Notes: generated from the sequence alone by a model not told the origin. Shown: positions 11,311 through 23,245, counted from the first letter of the stretch. The stretch: DNA of 64,000 nt from Anaeramoeba ignava (GCA_028826165.1 JAPDFW010000058.1:124001-188000), one strand, 5' to 3'. Numbers and translations are program-made.

Positions 11311-12700
11311 TCAAAAATAACATTTTCCATTTTTTAATCTTTAATTTAATTTTAAAAATCTAAAATAGCAAATTCCACTTTTTAATTTTTAATTTGATTT
11401 TAAAAATCAAAAATAACAAATTCCACTTTTTAATCTTTAATTTTTAATTTTAAAAATCAAAAACAACATTTTCCACTTTTTAATATTTAATTTAATTTTA
11501 ACAATCTAAAATAACATTTTCTACTTTTTAATATTTAATTTAATTTTAAAAATCTAAAATAACATTATCCACTTTTTAATATTTAATTTTAATTTTAAAA
11601 ATCTAAAATAACAAATTCCAATTTTTAATTTTTAATTTAATTTTAAAAATCAAAAATAACATTTTCTACTTTTTAATATTTAATTTAATTTTAAAAATCT
11701 AAAATAACATTTTTCACTTTTTAATATTTAATTTAATTTTAACAATCTAAAATAACAAATTCCATTTTTTAATTTTTAATTTAATTTTAAAAATCAAAAA
11801 TAACAAATTCCATTTTTTAATATTTAATTTAATTTTAAAAATCAAAAATAACAAATTCCAATTTTTAATTTTTAATTTAATTTTAAAAATCTAAAATAAC
11901 AAATTCCAATTTTTAATTTTTAATTTAATTTTAAAAATCTAAAACAACATTTTTCACTTTTTAATTTTTAATTTAATTTTAAAAATCTAAAATAACAAAT
12001 TCCAATTTTTAATTTTTAATTTAATTTTAAAAATTTAAAATAACATTTTTCACTTTTTAATATTTAATCTTTAATTTAATTTTAAAAATCTAAAATAACA
12101 AATTCCAATTTTTAATATTTAATCTAATTTTAAAAATCTAAAATAATATTTTCCATTTTTTAATATTTAATTTTAATTTTAAAAATCTAAAATAACAAAT
12201 TCCACTTTTTAATTTTTAATTTAATTTTAACAATCTAAAATAACATTTTCTACTTTTTAATATTTAATTTAATTTTAAAAATCTAAAATAACAAATTCCA
12301 TTTTTTAATATTTAATTTAATTTTAACAATCTAAAATAACATTTTCTACTTTTTAATTTTTAATTTAATTTTAAAAATCTAAAATAACATTTTTCACTTT
12401 TTAATCTTTAATTTAATTTTAAAAATCAAAAATAACAAATTCCACTTTTTAATTTTTAATTTAATTTTAAAAATCAAAAATAACAAATTCTAATTTTTAA
12501 TTTTTAATTTAATTTTAAAAATTTAAAATAACATTTTCCAATTTTTAATATTTAATTTAATTTTAAAAATCAAAAATAACAAATTCTACTTTTTAATATT
12601 TAATTTAATTTTAAAAATTTAAAATAACATTATCCACTTTTTAATCTTTAATTTTATTTTAAAAATTTAAAATAACATTATCCACTTTTCTATTTAATTT
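11311..12700. repeat. 48-bp tandem satellite, about 28 copies
   Basis: The divergent gap between the START-protein and AAA-ATPase starts is a tandem array with a period of about 48 bp (anchor motif at 11373, 11421, 11471, 11519, 11567). Each unit has a core like TTCCACTTTTTAAT, then TTTAATTTAATTTTAAAAA, then TCTAAAATAACA. Copies differ by point changes (TTCCAC, TTCTAC, TATCCAC; AACAAAT or AACATTT). No open frame or RNA gene is visible. Any promoters of the two flanking genes must lie in or beside this array. Confidence 0.93.
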
Positions 12701-12798
12701 TTTAATTTTTTTTTTCCTTTTTAATTGTTAATTTTTTTTCCTTTTTCCTTTTTAATTGTTAATTTTTTTTCATTTTTTTTCTTTTTTTAAATTTTATT

Positions 12799-15700
12799 AT
12801 GACTTCAAAACCTGAATTAAATAATATAAAAAAACAAGAAGAACAAATGCAACAAACAAAAAAAGTAGAAAACATTAATGATAATTCAAAAAGAGGTGTT
12901 AAAGGTTTTTTATATTCGTTATTCGATTATGATAGATACATTCTTTTAAGAGAAGGAATAAATAATGCTTGTCAAAGTCTTTTTGACAAAAATTTACAAA
13001 GATCTTCAGCTCAAATTTTAGTGAGAGTAAAATTACAATTACAACTACAATTATAATTAAAATTAAAATTAAAATTAAAATTTAAATTAAAATTATAATT
13101 ACAATTACAATTAAAATTATAGTTACAATTACAATTAAAATTAAAATTCATTTCAAAATTCATTTCAAAATTATTTCAAAATTTATTTCAAATTAAAATT
13201 ACAATTAAAATTAAAATTAAAATTACAATTAAAATTAAAATTAAAATTAAAATTAAAATTAAAATTACAATTAAAATTAAAATTATAATTTATTTCAAAA
13301 TTTATTTCAATATTTATTTCAAAATTTATTTCAAAATTCATTTCAAAATTTATTTCAAAATTTATTTCAATATTTATTTCAAAATTTATTTCAAAATTTA
13401 TTTCAAATTTATTTAAAAATTTATTTCAAAATTTATTTCAAAATTTATTTCAAAATTTATTTCAATATTTATTTCAATATTTATTTCAAAATTTATTTCA
13501 ATATTTATTTTAAAATTTATTTCAAAATTTATTTCAAAATTTATTTCAAAATTTATTTAAATATTTATTTCAAAATTTATTTCAATATTTATTTCAAAAA
13601 TTTATTTCAAAATTTATTTCAAAATTTATTTCAAAATTTATTTCAAAATTTATTTCAATATTTATTTCAAAATTTATTTTAAAATTTATTTCAAAATTTA
13701 TTTCAAAATTTATTTCAAAATCAAATTTCAAAATTTATTTTAATAATTTAAAACAAGAATTTATTTTAATTTATTTTATTTTTTTCAAATGTTTATTTAA
13801 AAAAAATTTATTTCAATATTTATTTCAAAATTTATTTCAATTTATTTAAAGGTTATTTCGTTTATTCGATATTTTTTGATAGAACATTCTTTTTAAGAAA
13901 GGATTTATTTAAAATTTATTTCAAAATTTATTTCAATATTTATTTTTTTTTCAATATTTATTTCAATATTTATTTCAAAAGCTCATATTTCAATATTTAT
14001 TTTAAAATTTATTTTCAAATTTATTTAAAATTTATTTATTTATTTTAAAATTTAATATTTATTTTAAAAATTTATTTCAAAAATTTCAATATTTATTTTA
14101 AAATTTATTTCAAAATTTTATTTTAAATTTATTTCAAAATTTATTTCAAAATTTATTTAAAATTTATTTCAATATTTATTTCAAAATTTATTTCAAAACT
14201 TATTTCAAAAATTTATTTCAAAATTCATTTCAAATTTATTTCAAAACTTATTTCAAAATTTTATTTCAAAAATTTCAAATTTCAAAATTTATTTCAAAAT
14301 TTATTTCAAAATTTATTTCAAATTTATTTCAAAATTTATTTCAAAATATTTATTTTTCAAAAATTTATTTCAAAATTTATTTCAAAAATTTATTTCAAAA
14401 TTTATTTCAATATTTATTTATTTTATTTCAAAATTTATTTCAAAATTTATTTCCAAAATTTATTTCAAAATTTATTTCAATATTTATTTAAAATTTATTT
14501 CAAAATTTATTTCAAAAATTTATTTCATTATTTTTCAAATTTATTTCAAAATTTATTTCAATATTTATTTAAAAATTTATTTCAAAATTTATTTCAAAAC
14601 TTATTTCAAAATTTATTTCAAAATTTATTTAAAAATTTATTTCAAAATTTATTTCAAATTTATTTCAAAATTTATTTCAAAATTTATTTCAAAATTTATT
14701 TCAAAATTTATTTCAAAATTTATTTTAAAATTTATTTCAATATTTCAAAATTTATTTCAAAATTTATTTCAAAATTTATTTCAAAATTTATTTCAAAATT
14801 TATTTCAAAATTTATTTCAATATTTATTTAAAAATTTATTTCAAAATTTATTTCAATATTTATTTCAAAATTTATTTCAATATTTATTTTCAAAATTTAT
14901 TTCAAAATTTATTTCAATATTTATTTCAAAATTTATTTCAAAATTTATTTTAAAATTTATTTCAAAATTTATTTCAAAATTTATTTCAAAATTTATTTCA
15001 AAATTTATTTCAAAATTTATTTCAAAAATTCATTTCAAATTTATTTCAATATTTATTTCAAAAATTCATTTTAAAATTAAAATTATAAATCATTTCAAAA
15101 TTAGAATACAAAAGCTTATCTTATTTCTCATATTCGTGATGTCCAATTAAACAAAAATTTTATTCAACAAAATACTCATTATGAATTACAAAGTGGAATG
15201 CTTATCCATATTTTAGGCTCTCATAAACATAAATTTTTATATCTTTCTGCTCAAGATTCTTTAAATATGATATTTTCACCAAAAGAAATGAAAGAAAAAA
15301 TAGAAAAAAATAAAAAAGAAACAAAAGAAAAATTTGAAAATGAAAGAAATTTAAAAGGAGATCTCAAAAAAAAATATCATGAAAAATTTCAGAAACTTTT
15401 TATTCCAATTCAAAATAATAATTCTCAACCAAAAATCAAAAATATTATAAAGAAAGAAATCTATGAACAAATGAAATTAATGTGTTCATTCCCATTACAA
15501 GATGATGAATTAGTAAAAAAAACAAGAAGCAAATTTCGAGAAAATATCCTTTTTGTTTCAAAAAAAGGTAAAGAAATAATTAAATAAAGAAAACAAAAAA
15601 TTAATTTAAAACGTATTATATGAATAGGGACTGAAGACATACAATACCAATTATGCAAACATATTGCTAAAGAAAATCAGGCTGGTTTTCTTAAAGTTGA

Positions 15701-18469
15701 TTTTTCAACTTTTTTCCCTGTTATAAAAGAATCCAAAACAAAACAAAATAATGATAACACAAATACATCGGGAAATTTATTTGATTCAGAAAATTCAAAA
15801 AATAAAGAGAATTCAAATGATTTCGATGTTTCAGACGATTTGGATATTCTCGATGATATTGAGGAGGATTCAGACGATTTTGAGCAAAGTAAATACGATG
15901 AGGATCCAAATCAAGACAACGAATTTGAGCCAGGACAACTGATCAAATTTGTTGGAACAACACTCTCACTTGATACTGTGCTTCTTCTTAATGGAACTCA
16001 ACTCGCAACACCCAAATTAGGGCCATTGTTTGGATCAGTTGGGTTTGTTCAAATAACGTTTCCAAATTCAAACTATGTTGGAGTGCAGTTTAACAATAAA
16101 TTATCATCAAGAAACGGGCATACTCTTGGAGGAATTTGCGAGCAAGGAGTGGGAGCATTTGTTAGGAAGAAGGATCTTGAAAAAGCAACAGGATTTGTAA
16201 ATAAGAAAATCCAAATGCTTCTTTTTCTTGATACTTTATTTGAATTTGTGCAAGACCAAAAGAACCAGCCACTTTTGATTTATATTCGAGATCCTGATTT
16301 GATTTTGTTTGACTTCCCCGAGATTTATCATTTTATGCAATTCAAGATGAAAATTGTTGTGAATGTGAAAGCCATTTTTATATTTGCAGTTTCAACAGAC
16401 AAATGGGACTATTTTGTCGAAGTCCCAAATATACAATCAAGCAATATTGTCTCGTTTATAATGCCGAGAATGCTTGAAACAACAAAAATCACGAACTCGG
16501 ATATTTCTGAGACTTCTCGCATTCCGAAATATCTTGATATGGTTCGGAGGAAGTTCCACAAACTTGTTGCAAATTGGATGGATTTTCAGGTTGTTAATTC
16601 GATGAGGAAAATATTCACAATGATTATTCTACTTCCTCCGCCAACACATTTTACTTCTCTTATTGAGTGGAATAACAAGGTTTCCCGATGTTTAGAAAGG
16701 AAAAATGCGATTCATAACCGCAAATTGTTGAATAGTTTGATTTCTGAATGCAATGTTGAATTGGATTTTCATTTGAAGTTTGCCAATTTTGAGAAGAAAT
16801 TGAATCGAAACCAAATCATAAGAATTATAAGGAATGCGATTTCACAAAATTTATTAAGAAATACTTTTGAAAAGCCAAATAATGAAAAAGTTCTGTTATC
16901 AAAACAAGATATTCAACAAGGATATCAACTTTATACACTTTCCAAAAAAAATCATGCAAAAAAAGCAGTTGAAAATGAGGAAGATTTAGATGAATTTGAG
17001 AAGAAATGGATTCCTCACATTATTAAGCCTGATATGACTGGTGTATCTTTTAAAGATGTTGCTGGACTTGAAAATGAAATTTCTGCACTTCAAGAAATTG
17101 TAATACTTCCATTGAAAAGACCTGATTTATTTCAAAGAGGAAATTTAGCGAAGCCACTTCAAGGAGTACTTTTAGTTGGAGCTCCTGGAACAGGAAAAGT
17201 ATATTTTTTTAAAATCAAAATCTATTAAAATTCATTTAATATTAAAATCAAAATCAAAATCTATTAAAATTTATTTAATATTAAAATCAAAATCAAAATC
17301 TATTAAAATTCATTTAATATTAAAATCAAAATCAAAATTCAATTAAAATTCAAATCAAAATTCAATAAAATCAAAATCGGAAAAAAATTTAGACTTTGGT
17401 TGCAAAAGCTTTAGCAACAGAATCTCAAGCTCATTTTATCAATGTATCAATAAATAATATTAGTTCAAAACATTTTGGTGAAGCTGAAAAAAATGTTAGA
17501 GCTTTATTTACTCTTGCTTATAAATTATCACCTTCAGTAATATTTATAGATGATGTTGATTGTTTTTTAAATCAACGTTCTTCTGATCATCAAGAATCTG
17601 AAGGATATAAAATTAAAAACTCTGTAAATTATTTATAAAATTCATTATAAAATTCATTATAAAATTATTTATAAAATTAATTATAAAATTATTTATAAAA
17701 TTAATTATAAAATTATTTATAAAATTAATTATAAAATTATTTATAAAATTATTTATAAAATTATTTATAAAATTATTTATAAAATTATTTATAAAATTAT
17801 TTATAAAATTATTTATAAAATTCTTTATAAAATTATTTATAAAATTATTTATAAAATTATTTATAAAATTATTTATAAAATTATTTATAAAATTATTTAT
17901 AAAATTCATTATAAAATTATTTATAAAATTATTATAAAATTTAAATTTAAAATTAAAATTATAAAATTAAAAATTAAAAGTTCCTTGAATTTTGGGATGG
18001 AATGAAAAGTTCAGAATATGAAAGAGTTATTGTTGTTGCAGCAACAAATAGACCACAAGATTTAGATGATGCAATTTTAAGGAGATTTTCAAGACAAATA
18101 TTTTTAGATATTCCCAACAAAAATGAAAGGGAGAAAATAATAAGATTAATTTTAAAAGATGAAGAACTTGAAGAAAATTTTGATTTTAATAGATTAGCAG
18201 AAGAAACACCAGGTTTTACAGGAAGTGATTTAAGAAATTTATCAGTTTTGGCTGCTCATCAACCAATAAGAGAAATTTTATCAAAAAAATTATCAAAACT
18301 TTCTGATATTTCTTTTAGACCTTTAACTTTATATGATTTTCAAGAATCAATTCCTTTAATTGTTAATTTTATGAATGAAAATCAAGATTCTGAATCTTAT
18401 ACTGAATTATTAAAATGGAGGAAAAAACCTCAAAATTTACAAGAACCTTATGATCAAATGTTTAATTAA
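12799..18469 (+). CDS. AAA ATPase with N-terminal degenerate AAA domain (plant DAA1/At1g64110-like)
   Basis: Exons 12799-13026 (or 13020; both donors keep phase 0), 15105-15567, 15628-17198, 17393-17623, 17981-18469; 993 aa. The C-terminal AAA module is canonical for the meiotic/MSP1-katanin-spastin clade: VSFKDVAGLENE, Walker A GAPGTGKT (split by intron 3 at Lys|Thr, ~754), pore and linker KHFGEAEKNVRALFTLA, Walker B VIFIDDVD (~804), sensor AATNRP, and arginine finger RRFSRQIF. The N-terminal half resembles the inactive AAA-like half of plant DAA1-type ATPases: ILFVSKKGTEDIQYQ sits where Walker A would be, without the Lys-Thr pair. An acidic Asp/Glu/Ser linker is at residues ~275-330. A GVQFNNKLSS-containing block also matches that plant family. 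Such enzymes remodel or unfold proteins; organelle and substrate are unknown. The interior of exon 3 is visibly more GC-rich than the end exons. Confidence 0.86.
13040..15095. repeat. 2-kb intron array of ATTTATTTCAAA 12-mers
   Basis: Intron 1 of the AAA-ATPase gene. About 250 bp of AATTAAAATTA/ATTACA repeats is followed by about 1.8 kb of ATTTATTTCAAA and the variant ATTTATTTCAAT. Near 13740-13930 the array is broken by unique bits (GGTTATTTCGTTTATTCGAT, AGAACATTCTTTTTAAG) that resemble exon 1 (the RGVKGFLYSLFDYDR region and AGATACATTCTTTTAAGAG), suggesting a decayed partial duplication of exon 1. No other coding potential is seen. Confidence 0.9.
17199..17392. repeat. Intron 3 of AAA gene: three copies of a ~62-bp unit
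   Basis: Donor GTATATTTTT and acceptor AATTTAG. The intron consists of three near-identical units built from TCTATTAAAATTCATTTAA followed by TATTAAAATCAAAATCAAAA. It interrupts the Walker A motif between Lys and Thr. Confidence 0.85.
17624..17980. repeat. Intron 4 of AAA gene: TTATAAAATTAT 12-mer array
   Basis: About 25 copies of a 12-bp unit (TTATAAAATTAT with ATTC and TAATT variants). Donor TCT|GTAAAT and acceptor TTAAAAG join AAAAACTCT to TTCCTTGAA in phase 0, restoring KIKNSFLEFWDGM, the expected AAA block after Walker B. Confidence 0.9.
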
Positions 18470-18474
18470 ATTAA

Positions 18475-19280
18475 ATTAAATTAAATTTGATTACAGATTA
18501 CAATTAAAATTAAATTAAATAAAATTGATTAAAATTGATTAAAATTGATTAAAATTGATTAAAAATTTATTAAAAATTTATTAAAAATTTATTAAAAATT
18601 GATTAAAAATTAATTAAAATTGATTAAATTGATTAAAAATTAATTAAAAATTAATTAAAAATTAATTAAAAATTAATTAAAAATTAATTAAAAATTGATT
18701 AAAATTAATTAAAAATTGATTAAAAATTAATTAAAATTGATTAAATTGATTAAAAATTGATTAAAAATTAATTAAAAATTAATTAAAAATTAATTAAAAA
18801 TTAATTAAAATTAATTACAAATTGATTACAAATTGATTAAAATTGATTAAAAATTGATTAAAATTGATTACAAATTAATTAAAAATTAAATAAAATTTAT
18901 TAAAAATTAATTAAAAATTAATTAAAAATTGATTAAAATTGATTAAAAATTAATTAAAATTGATTAAAAATTGATTAAAAATAAATTAAAATTAATTAAA
19001 AATTAATTTAAAAATTAATTACAAATTGATTACAAATTGATTAAAATTGATTAAAAATTGATTAAAAATTGATTACAAATTGATTAAAATTGATTAAAAA
19101 TTAATTAAAAATTGATTAAAAATTGATTAAAAATTAATTAAAAATTAATTAAAAATTAATTAAAAATTAATTAAAAATTGATTTAAAATTGATTAAAAAT
19201 TAATTAAAAATTGATTAAAAATTGATTAAAAATTAATTAAAAATTGATTAAAAATTAATTAAAAATTGATTAAAAATTAA
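18475..19280. repeat. Intergenic array of AATTGATTAAA/AATTAATTAAA 11-mers
   Basis: 800 bp between the AAA-ATPase stop and the uridine phosphorylase gene, made of 10-11 bp units (AAATTGATTAA, AAATTAATTAA, some ACAAATTGATT). Nothing gene-like is seen. From 19281 to 19420 there are T/A tracts that must hold the promoter of the next gene. Confidence 0.93.
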
Positions 19281-19420
19281 ATATTTGTTTTATTTTAAAA
19301 TATATTTTGCTTTTTTTTAAATTTATTTTTTTTTAAATAAATCTTTTTTGAAAAATCATTTTTTTTTTTTAAAAAAATTTTTTGAAAGTTTAAAAAAAAT
19401 TAATAAGAGAAAAAAACAAA

Positions 19421-20353
19421 ATGGAAGAAAAAAAATTAGACGGACAAGCAGTAGGAGATTGCAAAGATGTACATTTACCAATGGACGATGAAGGAAGATT
19501 GTATCACATTGGATTAAAAAGGGGGGAATTGGCCAATCGAATAATAACAGTTGGAGATCCTTTAAGAGCAAGATCGATGTCAGAATTACTTGATAAAATT
19601 CTCTTTGAGCATCACTCAAATCGAGGGTACAGCACATACACAGGACTCAGGAATAATGTGCCGATATCGATTATTGCCACAGGAATGGGTCTTCCACTCG
19701 TGGATTTCATGGTAAGAGAGGGTCGAGTCATTGTCGATGGTCCCATGCATATTGTGAGATTCGGGACCTGTGGATGTCTTGATGGTGAGATACCTGTTGG
19801 CCATGTTATTGTGGCTTCAAAAGGCTCTGCGCTAGCCACGAGAGATTATGATGCCGTTGAGGAGAATTTGCAATCAAAAGAGGTCAAGAATAAAATTCCA
19901 TATATCCTGACTAAAGTCATCCCTTCTGATCCTGAGTTGAATAAAGCGATTCTTTCTGAGTTGAAGGAGAAGTTGGGTGAGGAGAAAGTCCATGAAGGTG
20001 TTAATATCACTGCAGATTCTTTTTACTCTTCTCAAGGAAGATTGAATCCTGATTTTAATGATTATAATTCAGATTTAATTGAGGAAATTTTGAGAAAATA
20101 TCCTGATGCTGTTAGTTTTGAAATGGAAACATATCTTTATCTTCATCTTGCTAGATCTTCAGTTTCTAAACCTATTTTTGCTACTGCTGCTTGTATTGCT
20201 CTTGCTCAAAGAAAACAGGACGTTTTTTTGGATACTGAAACTAAACATAAAGTTGAAAAACTTGGTGGTCAAGCTCTTATTGATGCTCTTTCTAAATTGG
20301 TGATTAAAGATGAAATGAATACTGATGAATGTGTTTGGAAAAAACAAAATTAA
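19421..20353 (+). CDS. Uridine phosphorylase (nucleoside phosphorylase-I family)
   Basis: Single exon, 310 aa, ATG at 19421 following AAAAAACAAA. It catalyses phosphorolysis of uridine to uracil and ribose-1-phosphate in pyrimidine salvage (cytosolic by family). Visible NP-I motifs: HIGLKRGELANRIITVGDP (phosphate-binding, ~29-47), STYTG, ATGMGLPLVDFMVRE, DGPMHIVRFGTCG (~110), ADSFYSSQG, and the nucleoside-binding SFEMET near residue 233. The DSFYSSQGR and GPM-I-R-GTCG blocks resemble trypanosomatid uridine phosphorylases more than purine phosphorylases. Length is normal. The first two thirds are clearly GC-richer (codons such as CTC, TCG, GGG, GAG) than neighbouring genes, which may reflect expression level, constraint or transfer. 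It converges with the zinc-finger gene; their stops are about 230 bp apart. Confidence 0.92.
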   Translation: MEEKKLDGQAVGDCKDVHLPMDDEGRLYHIGLKRGELANRIITVGDPLRARSMSELLDKILFEHHSNRGYSTYTGLRNNVPISIIATGMGLPLVDFMVREGRVIVDGPMHIVRFGTCGCLDGEIPVGHVIVASKGSALATRDYDAVEENLQSKEVKNKIPYILTKVIPSDPELNKAILSELKEKLGEEKVHEGVNITADSFYSSQGRLNPDFNDYNSDLIEEILRKYPDAVSFEMETYLYLHLARSSVSKPIFATAACIALAQRKQDVFLDTETKHKVEKLGGQALIDALSKLVIKDEMNTDECVWKKQN

Positions 20354-20439
20354 TTTTCCGTTTTTTTTACTTTTTTTACTTTTTAAAAAAATTTCAAACA
20401 ATAAAATCCAAAAACAACAAATCAATCAATCAATCAATC

Positions 20440-20580
20440 AATTTTGATTTTATTTTTGATTTTAATTTTGATTTTAATTTTAATTTTAATTTTGATTTTA
20501 ATTTTGATTTTAATTTTAATTTTAATTTTAATTTTAATTTTAATTTTAATTTTAATTTTAATTTTAATTTTAATTTTGTT
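20440..20580. repeat. TTTTGA/TTTTAA hexamer array
   Basis: Convergent intergenic space between uridine phosphorylase and the PBZ-like gene, filled by TTTTGATTTTAA-type hexamers; all open frames here are Lys-Ile, Leu-Ile or Asn-Phe repeats and not genes. Confidence 0.93.
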
Positions 20581-20581
20581 T

Positions 20582-23245
20582 TTAAATTTCAATATCTTCA
20601 AATTGAACCAAAGAATTAATACAACTAAATCCAACATATTGTATATTTTTAAAAGGAGAATCATCAACATATTCTAAAATTTTATTTGGTCCAAGTTGCT
20701 CAACATGAAACAATTTCAAAACTGGTGGATCTAAAACAAGTTTATACTCGATATAATTTGATGTGTTATATCCTTTATTAAAAGAATCACAAGTACAAAC
20801 AACTTCAAGATCATCTCCTTTAGGCTTTTGTATATAACTAATCTTCTTGAAATTCTTTTTATCACTTGGAGAATCAATTGCAATAATATAATTCTCTTTT
20901 CCACCAAATGATTTTCCCGATTGAAGCTCATTATAATTACTTAATATCACACGAATATCAACCCCAAGAGCTTTGAAAGTCACATTCATTTTGCCAGATA
21001 CTTTGGATTTTGCTGGAATAAAACAAGGATCCCCATTCTTATTTTCAAGTGTAAAGCAAAATCCTTTGAAATTTTCTCGATTTTCATTTGCATTAAAAAC
21101 AACCTTTTTCGCATTTGAATCATCCAATGAATTTTTTGTTGTTACTAAATCATACTTTAAAGCAAAATCAATTGTATCTTTATAAGAAGAACAAATTTTC
21201 AACCGATTTTTGAAAAGTTCTTTGATCCTCTTTCTTAAAATAACATCCAAAGTCGCGTAGTCTTCAGAATGAATCACAATACTCTCCACAAAAGATAAAG
21301 GAACCAATTGAGGAAGATGAACCTCGAAATACGAATCAACATAGTCTTCCCAATAACTCTTAATATCTGCAAAACTAACTCTTTTCGCAGATTTCTTTCT
21401 TCGACTCATCATTTCTAGTTCGTTTGCTAAAACTTCTGACCATTCAGGTGTTGTTGGATGAAGTTTTGATCGATGAAAAAACTCAACTCCATCTTTCAAA
21501 CCTTGAGAAATTGCCCATGGTCTTGCTAACTTAAGACGAGGAAGCCCAAATGAAGTGCATGCTATTGGAGTGATTGAAGTATCAGGATGAAAAAGAATTT
21601 TTCGATTCAGAATAAAAAGAACATTCCCATAAAATTTTTTCCCTGAATTTGGACCTAATGTTGCAAAAACATGATGATGAGTTCCATAAACAAAATCTGA
21701 TTGAGCACCAATTCCTGTTGGTGAATTAAAATTGATAACCTCATGACAAATTTGGTCGACTCTTTCAATAAGAGAATGAAATGATTCTTTCCCCATTTTT
21801 TGTGTGAATTTTCTTGTTAGTTCTTGATATTTTTGGTTTTTTTCTTTCTCTTTTTGATTTTGATTTTGATTTTGAATTTGATTTTGATTTAAATTTTGAT
21901 TTTGATTTTCTTGAATATTTGAAAGTGTTTTACTATTCTCAAGATGTAGAACAAGTAAAGATCTGATCTGATGAAACTCTAATTTACAATTAGAAAGTAT
22001 CTCAAAAATCCTCAAATCAGCATAACATTCTCGAAGTGCTGCTTCATGAGGTTTTTCATGAAGAAAGAACTGGAAAGCTCTTGAAAAAATTGTTCCATGT
22101 TGAATGATTTTCTCTAAAATACCAACTCTGCATCGGTGACAAGGACGCAGTGATTCAATCCAAAGAGCAGTTTTTTTTGTGTGAAGTAACTGCTCTGAAA
22201 ATTGTTGCAATCCACTTTTCAAAAAAATTGCATTTTCAAGAAAATCAATATCACGATTGAGTCCAAGAACATCGCTTGATATTTCTGACATCGGAGGATG
22301 AGAATACTTCTCACAATGGATTGGATTGTCCATCAATTTACAAAATTTGCCATCTCTACAAGGAATTTTTTGTTGGCGAATATTTGGATGAGAAAAATTA
22401 AGACAATGTTGAGGATCGTTGATAAAAGGACATTTTGATCCTAACTCACACTCACGGATACCTGGATGATAATATTTTAAGCAATGTTGGGGATCGTTTC
22501 TCGATAAAAGAAGACACTTTGTTCCATAACGGCAAGGATGAGATTTTCGGGACAAATGGCGAAGAAATTTCTGTCTCAATTCTTTTCCATTATCAAAAAG
22601 AGCATAAAAAGCAAAATTATTATTTCTAAATTTCTCACAATTTTCTCCTGCTGAACAAGGTGGAAGAAAAGGATGTAAAAAACTCTCAAGATGTGATTTA
22701 TCGTTGAATTTCTGGCAATAATTAAACTCAGGACATGGGACTTGTTTATGCATAAATTTCTTCAAATGTTGGTGATCTGTAACCCATTGAGTGCATTTAT
22801 ATTCAAATGGACATTCTTTTGGATGTGAATATTTCAATCTATGATTTGGATCAACCCAATATTTTTTACATTTTGAACCTTTGATACATTTTGGTTTAAT
22901 TTGGGAATTTTGAATTTCTTGAGTTTTTTGATTATTTTCACTTTCTGATTCAGATTCAGAATTTGTGGATAATTCTGATTCTGAACTTGAATTTGAATCT
23001 GAATTTGAATTTGAATTTAATTCTGAATTTGAATTTGAATTTGAATTTGAATTTGAATTTGAATTTGAATTTGAATTTGAATTTGAATTTGAATTTAATT
23101 CTGAATTTGAATTTGATTTTGATTTTGATTTTGAATTTGAATTTGAATTTGAATTTGATTTTGAATTTGAATTTGAATTTAATTCTGAATTTGAATTTGA
23201 ATTTAATTCTGAATTTGAATTTGATTGATTTCTTAAATTATCCAT
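20582..23245 (-). CDS. Multi-PBZ-like zinc-finger protein, C-terminal domain unrecognised
   Basis: Single exon, 887 aa, ATG at 23245. Residues ~1-105 are an Asn/Ser-rich low-complexity tract encoded by TTTGAA hexamers, ending in acidic Ser/Glu. Residues ~115-330 carry about seven Cys/His modules of form C-x5-C-x(6-9)-H-x5-H, often followed by P: CIKGSKC with HRLKYSHP, CRYGTKC with HCLKYYHP, CELGSKC with HCLNFSHP, CRDGKFC with HCEKYSHP, plus weaker ones. This spacing matches PBZ fingers, which bind poly(ADP-ribose) in DNA-damage proteins (classic form C-x-YGxxCYR...H...SHP). The remaining ~550 residues include a Gln/Asn-rich run near 470 and a conserved-looking segment (FVYGTHHHVFATLGPNSGKK, then FYGNVLFILNR) with charged helices after it; I do not recognise the domain. 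It is probably soluble, with no signal peptide or membrane helix. The PBZ call rests on spacing and is moderate. Confidence 0.72.
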   Translation of the reverse strand: MDNLRNQSNSNSELNSNSNSELNSNSNSKSNSNSNSNSKSKSKSNSNSELNSNSNSNSNSNSNSNSNSNSNSNSELNSNSNSDSNSSSESELSTNSESESESENNQKTQEIQNSQIKPKCIKGSKCKKYWVDPNHRLKYSHPKECPFEYKCTQWVTDHQHLKKFMHKQVPCPEFNYCQKFNDKSHLESFLHPFLPPCSAGENCEKFRNNNFAFYALFDNGKELRQKFLRHLSRKSHPCRYGTKCLLLSRNDPQHCLKYYHPGIRECELGSKCPFINDPQHCLNFSHPNIRQQKIPCRDGKFCKLMDNPIHCEKYSHPPMSEISSDVLGLNRDIDFLENAIFLKSGLQQFSEQLLHTKKTALWIESLRPCHRCRVGILEKIIQHGTIFSRAFQFFLHEKPHEAALRECYADLRIFEILSNCKLEFHQIRSLLVLHLENSKTLSNIQENQNQNLNQNQIQNQNQNQKEKEKNQKYQELTRKFTQKMGKESFHSLIERVDQICHEVINFNSPTGIGAQSDFVYGTHHHVFATLGPNSGKKFYGNVLFILNRKILFHPDTSITPIACTSFGLPRLKLARPWAISQGLKDGVEFFHRSKLHPTTPEWSEVLANELEMMSRRKKSAKRVSFADIKSYWEDYVDSYFEVHLPQLVPLSFVESIVIHSEDYATLDVILRKRIKELFKNRLKICSSYKDTIDFALKYDLVTTKNSLDDSNAKKVVFNANENRENFKGFCFTLENKNGDPCFIPAKSKVSGKMNVTFKALGVDIRVILSNYNELQSGKSFGGKENYIIAIDSPSDKKNFKKISYIQKPKGDDLEVVCTCDSFNKGYNTSNYIEYKLVLDPPVLKLFHVEQLGPNKILEYVDDSPFKNIQYVGFSCINSLVQFEDIEI

